Origin: Proteobacteria bacterium 005FR1
Lineage (GTDB): Bacteria; Pseudomonadota; Gammaproteobacteria; Pseudomonadales; Cellvibrionaceae
Assembly: GCA_026192395.1 (NCBI GenBank)
Contig: WACF01000002.1
Coordinates: 1 to 64,000, forward strand
Reading direction: 5' to 3'
Length of the DNA stretch: 64,000 bases
Every line of letters begins with the position of its first letter. The stretch's first letter is position 1. Below are positions 62,581 to 64,000 of this stretch, piece after piece. The notes under the pieces were generated by a model. It saw only the letters and a list, made by a program, of their open reading frames with translations, was not told the DNA's origin and did no database searches. A program made the translations under genes and the position numbers.

Positions 62581-63957
62581 ATGTTTGACAGTCTGTCCGA
62601 TCGTATTTCCAACTCGCTGAGATCGGTAGTGGGCAAGGCCCGACTCACCGACAAGAACATTCAGGACACCTTGCGCGAAGTGCGAAAGGCCCTGCTTGAG
62701 GCCGACGTGGCCCTGCCGGTGGTCAAGGCCTTCGTCGAGCAGGTTCGCAAGCGCGCGCTGGGTCACGAAGTGTCCCGGGCGCTGAACCCGGGCCAGCAAT
62801 TCCTCAAGATTGTCGAAGCGGAGCTCACCTCGGTAATGGGTGAGGCCAATGAAGGCCTGAACCTGGCGGTCAAGCCGCCGGCGGTCGTGCTGATGGCGGG
62901 TCTGCAGGGGGCTGGTAAGACCACCTCGGTTGCCAAACTTGCCCGCTTCCTCAAGGAGCGACAAAAGAAGAAGGTGTTGGTAGTCAGTGCCGACATCTAT
63001 CGCCCCGCGGCCATGGAGCAGCTAGCGACGCTGGCGAAGGAAATTGAGGTGGAGTGCTACCCGAGCGATCCCAGCCAGAAACCCGTCGATATCGCCGAAG
63101 GTGCCGTGGCCCATGCCCGTCGCAAGTTCCTGGACGTGGTGATCGTGGATACCGCCGGTCGCCTGCACATCGATCAGGAGCTGATGGAAGAAATTCGCGA
63201 TCTGCACAAGGCGCTGGATCCGGCGGAAACACTGTTCGTTATCGATGCGATGATCGGGCAGGATGCGGTGAACACCGCCAAAGCCTTCGACGAAGCCCTG
63301 CCGCTGACCGGCGTCATTCTCACCAAGGCGGATGGCGATGCCCGTGGTGGTGCGGCCCTATCAGTGCGCCACATAACAGGCAAGCCGATCAAGTTCCTCG
63401 GGGTCGGAGAGAAAGTCGACGCCCTCGAACCCTTCCATCCGAACCGTCTCGCCGGCCGCATTCTCGGCATGGGTGACATGCTTTCGCTGATCGAGGAAGC
63501 CGAACGCAAGATCGACCGCGACAAAGCCGAAAAGCTGGTCAGCAAGGTCAAGAAGGGCAAGAAATTCGACCTGGAGGATCTGCGCGATCAGCTCCAGCAA
63601 ATGCAGAGCATGGGCGGCATGGGCTCGATGCTGGAAAAACTGCCCGGCATGGGCAATGTCGGCCAGCTCATGGAGCAGGCGGACATGGGCAAGCAGTTCA
63701 AGCGCATGGAGGCGGTGATCAATTCAATGACGCCCGCCGAACGCCGCAATCCGGACATTCTCAATGGTTCCCGCAAGCGCCGTATTACTCAGGGCTCCGG
63801 CACCGATGTGCAGGACCTGAATCGTCTGCTCAAGCAGCACAAGCAGATGGCCAAGATGATGAAGAAAATGAAGGGCGGCGGCATGCAGAAGATGATGCGG
63901 GGCCTGGAAGGCATGATGGGCGGAGGCGGAGGCCTCCCTCCGGGATTTCGCAAATAA
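62581..63957 (+). CDS. ffh: Signal recognition particle protein Ffh
   Basis: Ffh, 458 residues, the GTPase of the SRP that carries nascent membrane proteins to FtsY and the translocon. The N domain spans 1-100. The GTPase domain has GLQGAGKTT (107-115 region), DTAGRLHIDQELM (G3) and TKADGDARGGAAL (G4). The methionine-rich M domain (from about 330) has repeated Met-Gly segments (MQSMGGMGSMLEKLPGMGNV) and the RNA-binding SGRKRRITQGSGT-like stretch NGSRKRRITQGSGTDV. The gene is complete; rpsP, its usual neighbour, would lie beyond the window. Confidence 0.98.
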   Translation: MFDSLSDRISNSLRSVVGKARLTDKNIQDTLREVRKALLEADVALPVVKAFVEQVRKRALGHEVSRALNPGQQFLKIVEAELTSVMGEANEGLNLAVKPPAVVLMAGLQGAGKTTSVAKLARFLKERQKKKVLVVSADIYRPAAMEQLATLAKEIEVECYPSDPSQKPVDIAEGAVAHARRKFLDVVIVDTAGRLHIDQELMEEIRDLHKALDPAETLFVIDAMIGQDAVNTAKAFDEALPLTGVILTKADGDARGGAALSVRHITGKPIKFLGVGEKVDALEPFHPNRLAGRILGMGDMLSLIEEAERKIDRDKAEKLVSKVKKGKKFDLEDLRDQLQQMQSMGGMGSMLEKLPGMGNVGQLMEQADMGKQFKRMEAVINSMTPAERRNPDILNGSRKRRITQGSGTDVQDLNRLLKQHKQMAKMMKKMKGGGMQKMMRGLEGMMGGGGGLPPGFRK

Positions 63958-64000
63958 CCGCAAATCACAAGGCGGGCCCTTGAGTCCGCTGTGTAATCTC

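Overview
The window reads as a chromosomal segment of a free-living, moderately GC-rich gammaproteobacterium. Support comes from the gene order tuf - S10/spc/alpha ribosomal operons, and from RapA, CnoX, PpnN, YpeA, the uvrA/MFS/ssb neighbourhood and the ffh-ypjD-corC neighbourhood. A PQQ/cytochrome c dehydrogenase, a PDFQGVW-family secreted protein and an alphaproteobacterial-type SerC suggest a marine heterotroph of the Cellvibrionales/Halieaceae kind; that placement is inference. No rRNA, tRNA, CRISPR array, insertion sequence or prophage was recognised.

Layout. (1) 1-15.7 kb: the 3' end of tuf, a small DUF4389 membrane-protein gene, then rpsJ to rplQ with secY and rpoA in canonical order. 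A near-consensus promoter precedes rpsJ. After rpmJ come a terminator, a promoter and a structured leader that resembles the S4-controlled pseudoknot of the alpha operon. A clean terminator follows rplQ. (2) 15.8-27.3 kb: uvrA with an LpxL-like acyltransferase on the minus strand, and a YajR-like MFS gene plus ssb on the plus strand. Between these two conserved blocks lie about 5 kb of accessory genes: an alpha/beta hydrolase, an overlapping hydrolase homologue lacking the catalytic Ser, a large lipoprotein zinc-metallopeptidase with a PKD/REJ-like domain, a small lipoprotein, and a CsgD/VpsT-like LuxR regulator. (3) 27.4-34.4 kb: a tightly overlapped six-gene operon, RDD - SpoIIM - DUF4129 - DUF4350 - MoxR - DUF58. 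It ends in a REP-type inverted repeat and a bidirectional terminator. (4) 34.6-45.7 kb: a PDFQGVW secreted protein, DUF2905, a Bcr/CflA exporter, a PQQ dehydrogenase with fused cytochrome c, rapA, a LapG-like cysteine protease, a TPR protein, and a cysteine-rich HTH regulator with two palindromes facing a VOC protein. (5) 45.7-51.5 kb: a PPTase, cnoX, ppnN, an outer-membrane beta-barrel protein and an ABC exporter. (6) 52-57.9 kb: serC-serA-glpD, with a GlpR-like repressor convergent on glpD, and an alpha/beta hydrolase. (7) 58-64 kb: ypeA, a YqfO-like protein, two Nudix hydrolases, a CorC-type protein, ypjD and ffh.

Functional themes: the ribosome, RNA polymerase, SecY and Ffh genes supply protein synthesis and membrane targeting. 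The RDD-to-DUF58 operon is probably a MoxR/vWA-type chaperone machine acting at the inner membrane. serC-serA-glpD links glycerol-3-phosphate oxidation to serine synthesis. The least-explained parts are the hydrolase/metallopeptidase/lipoprotein/LuxR island and the hairpin-dense leader before serC.
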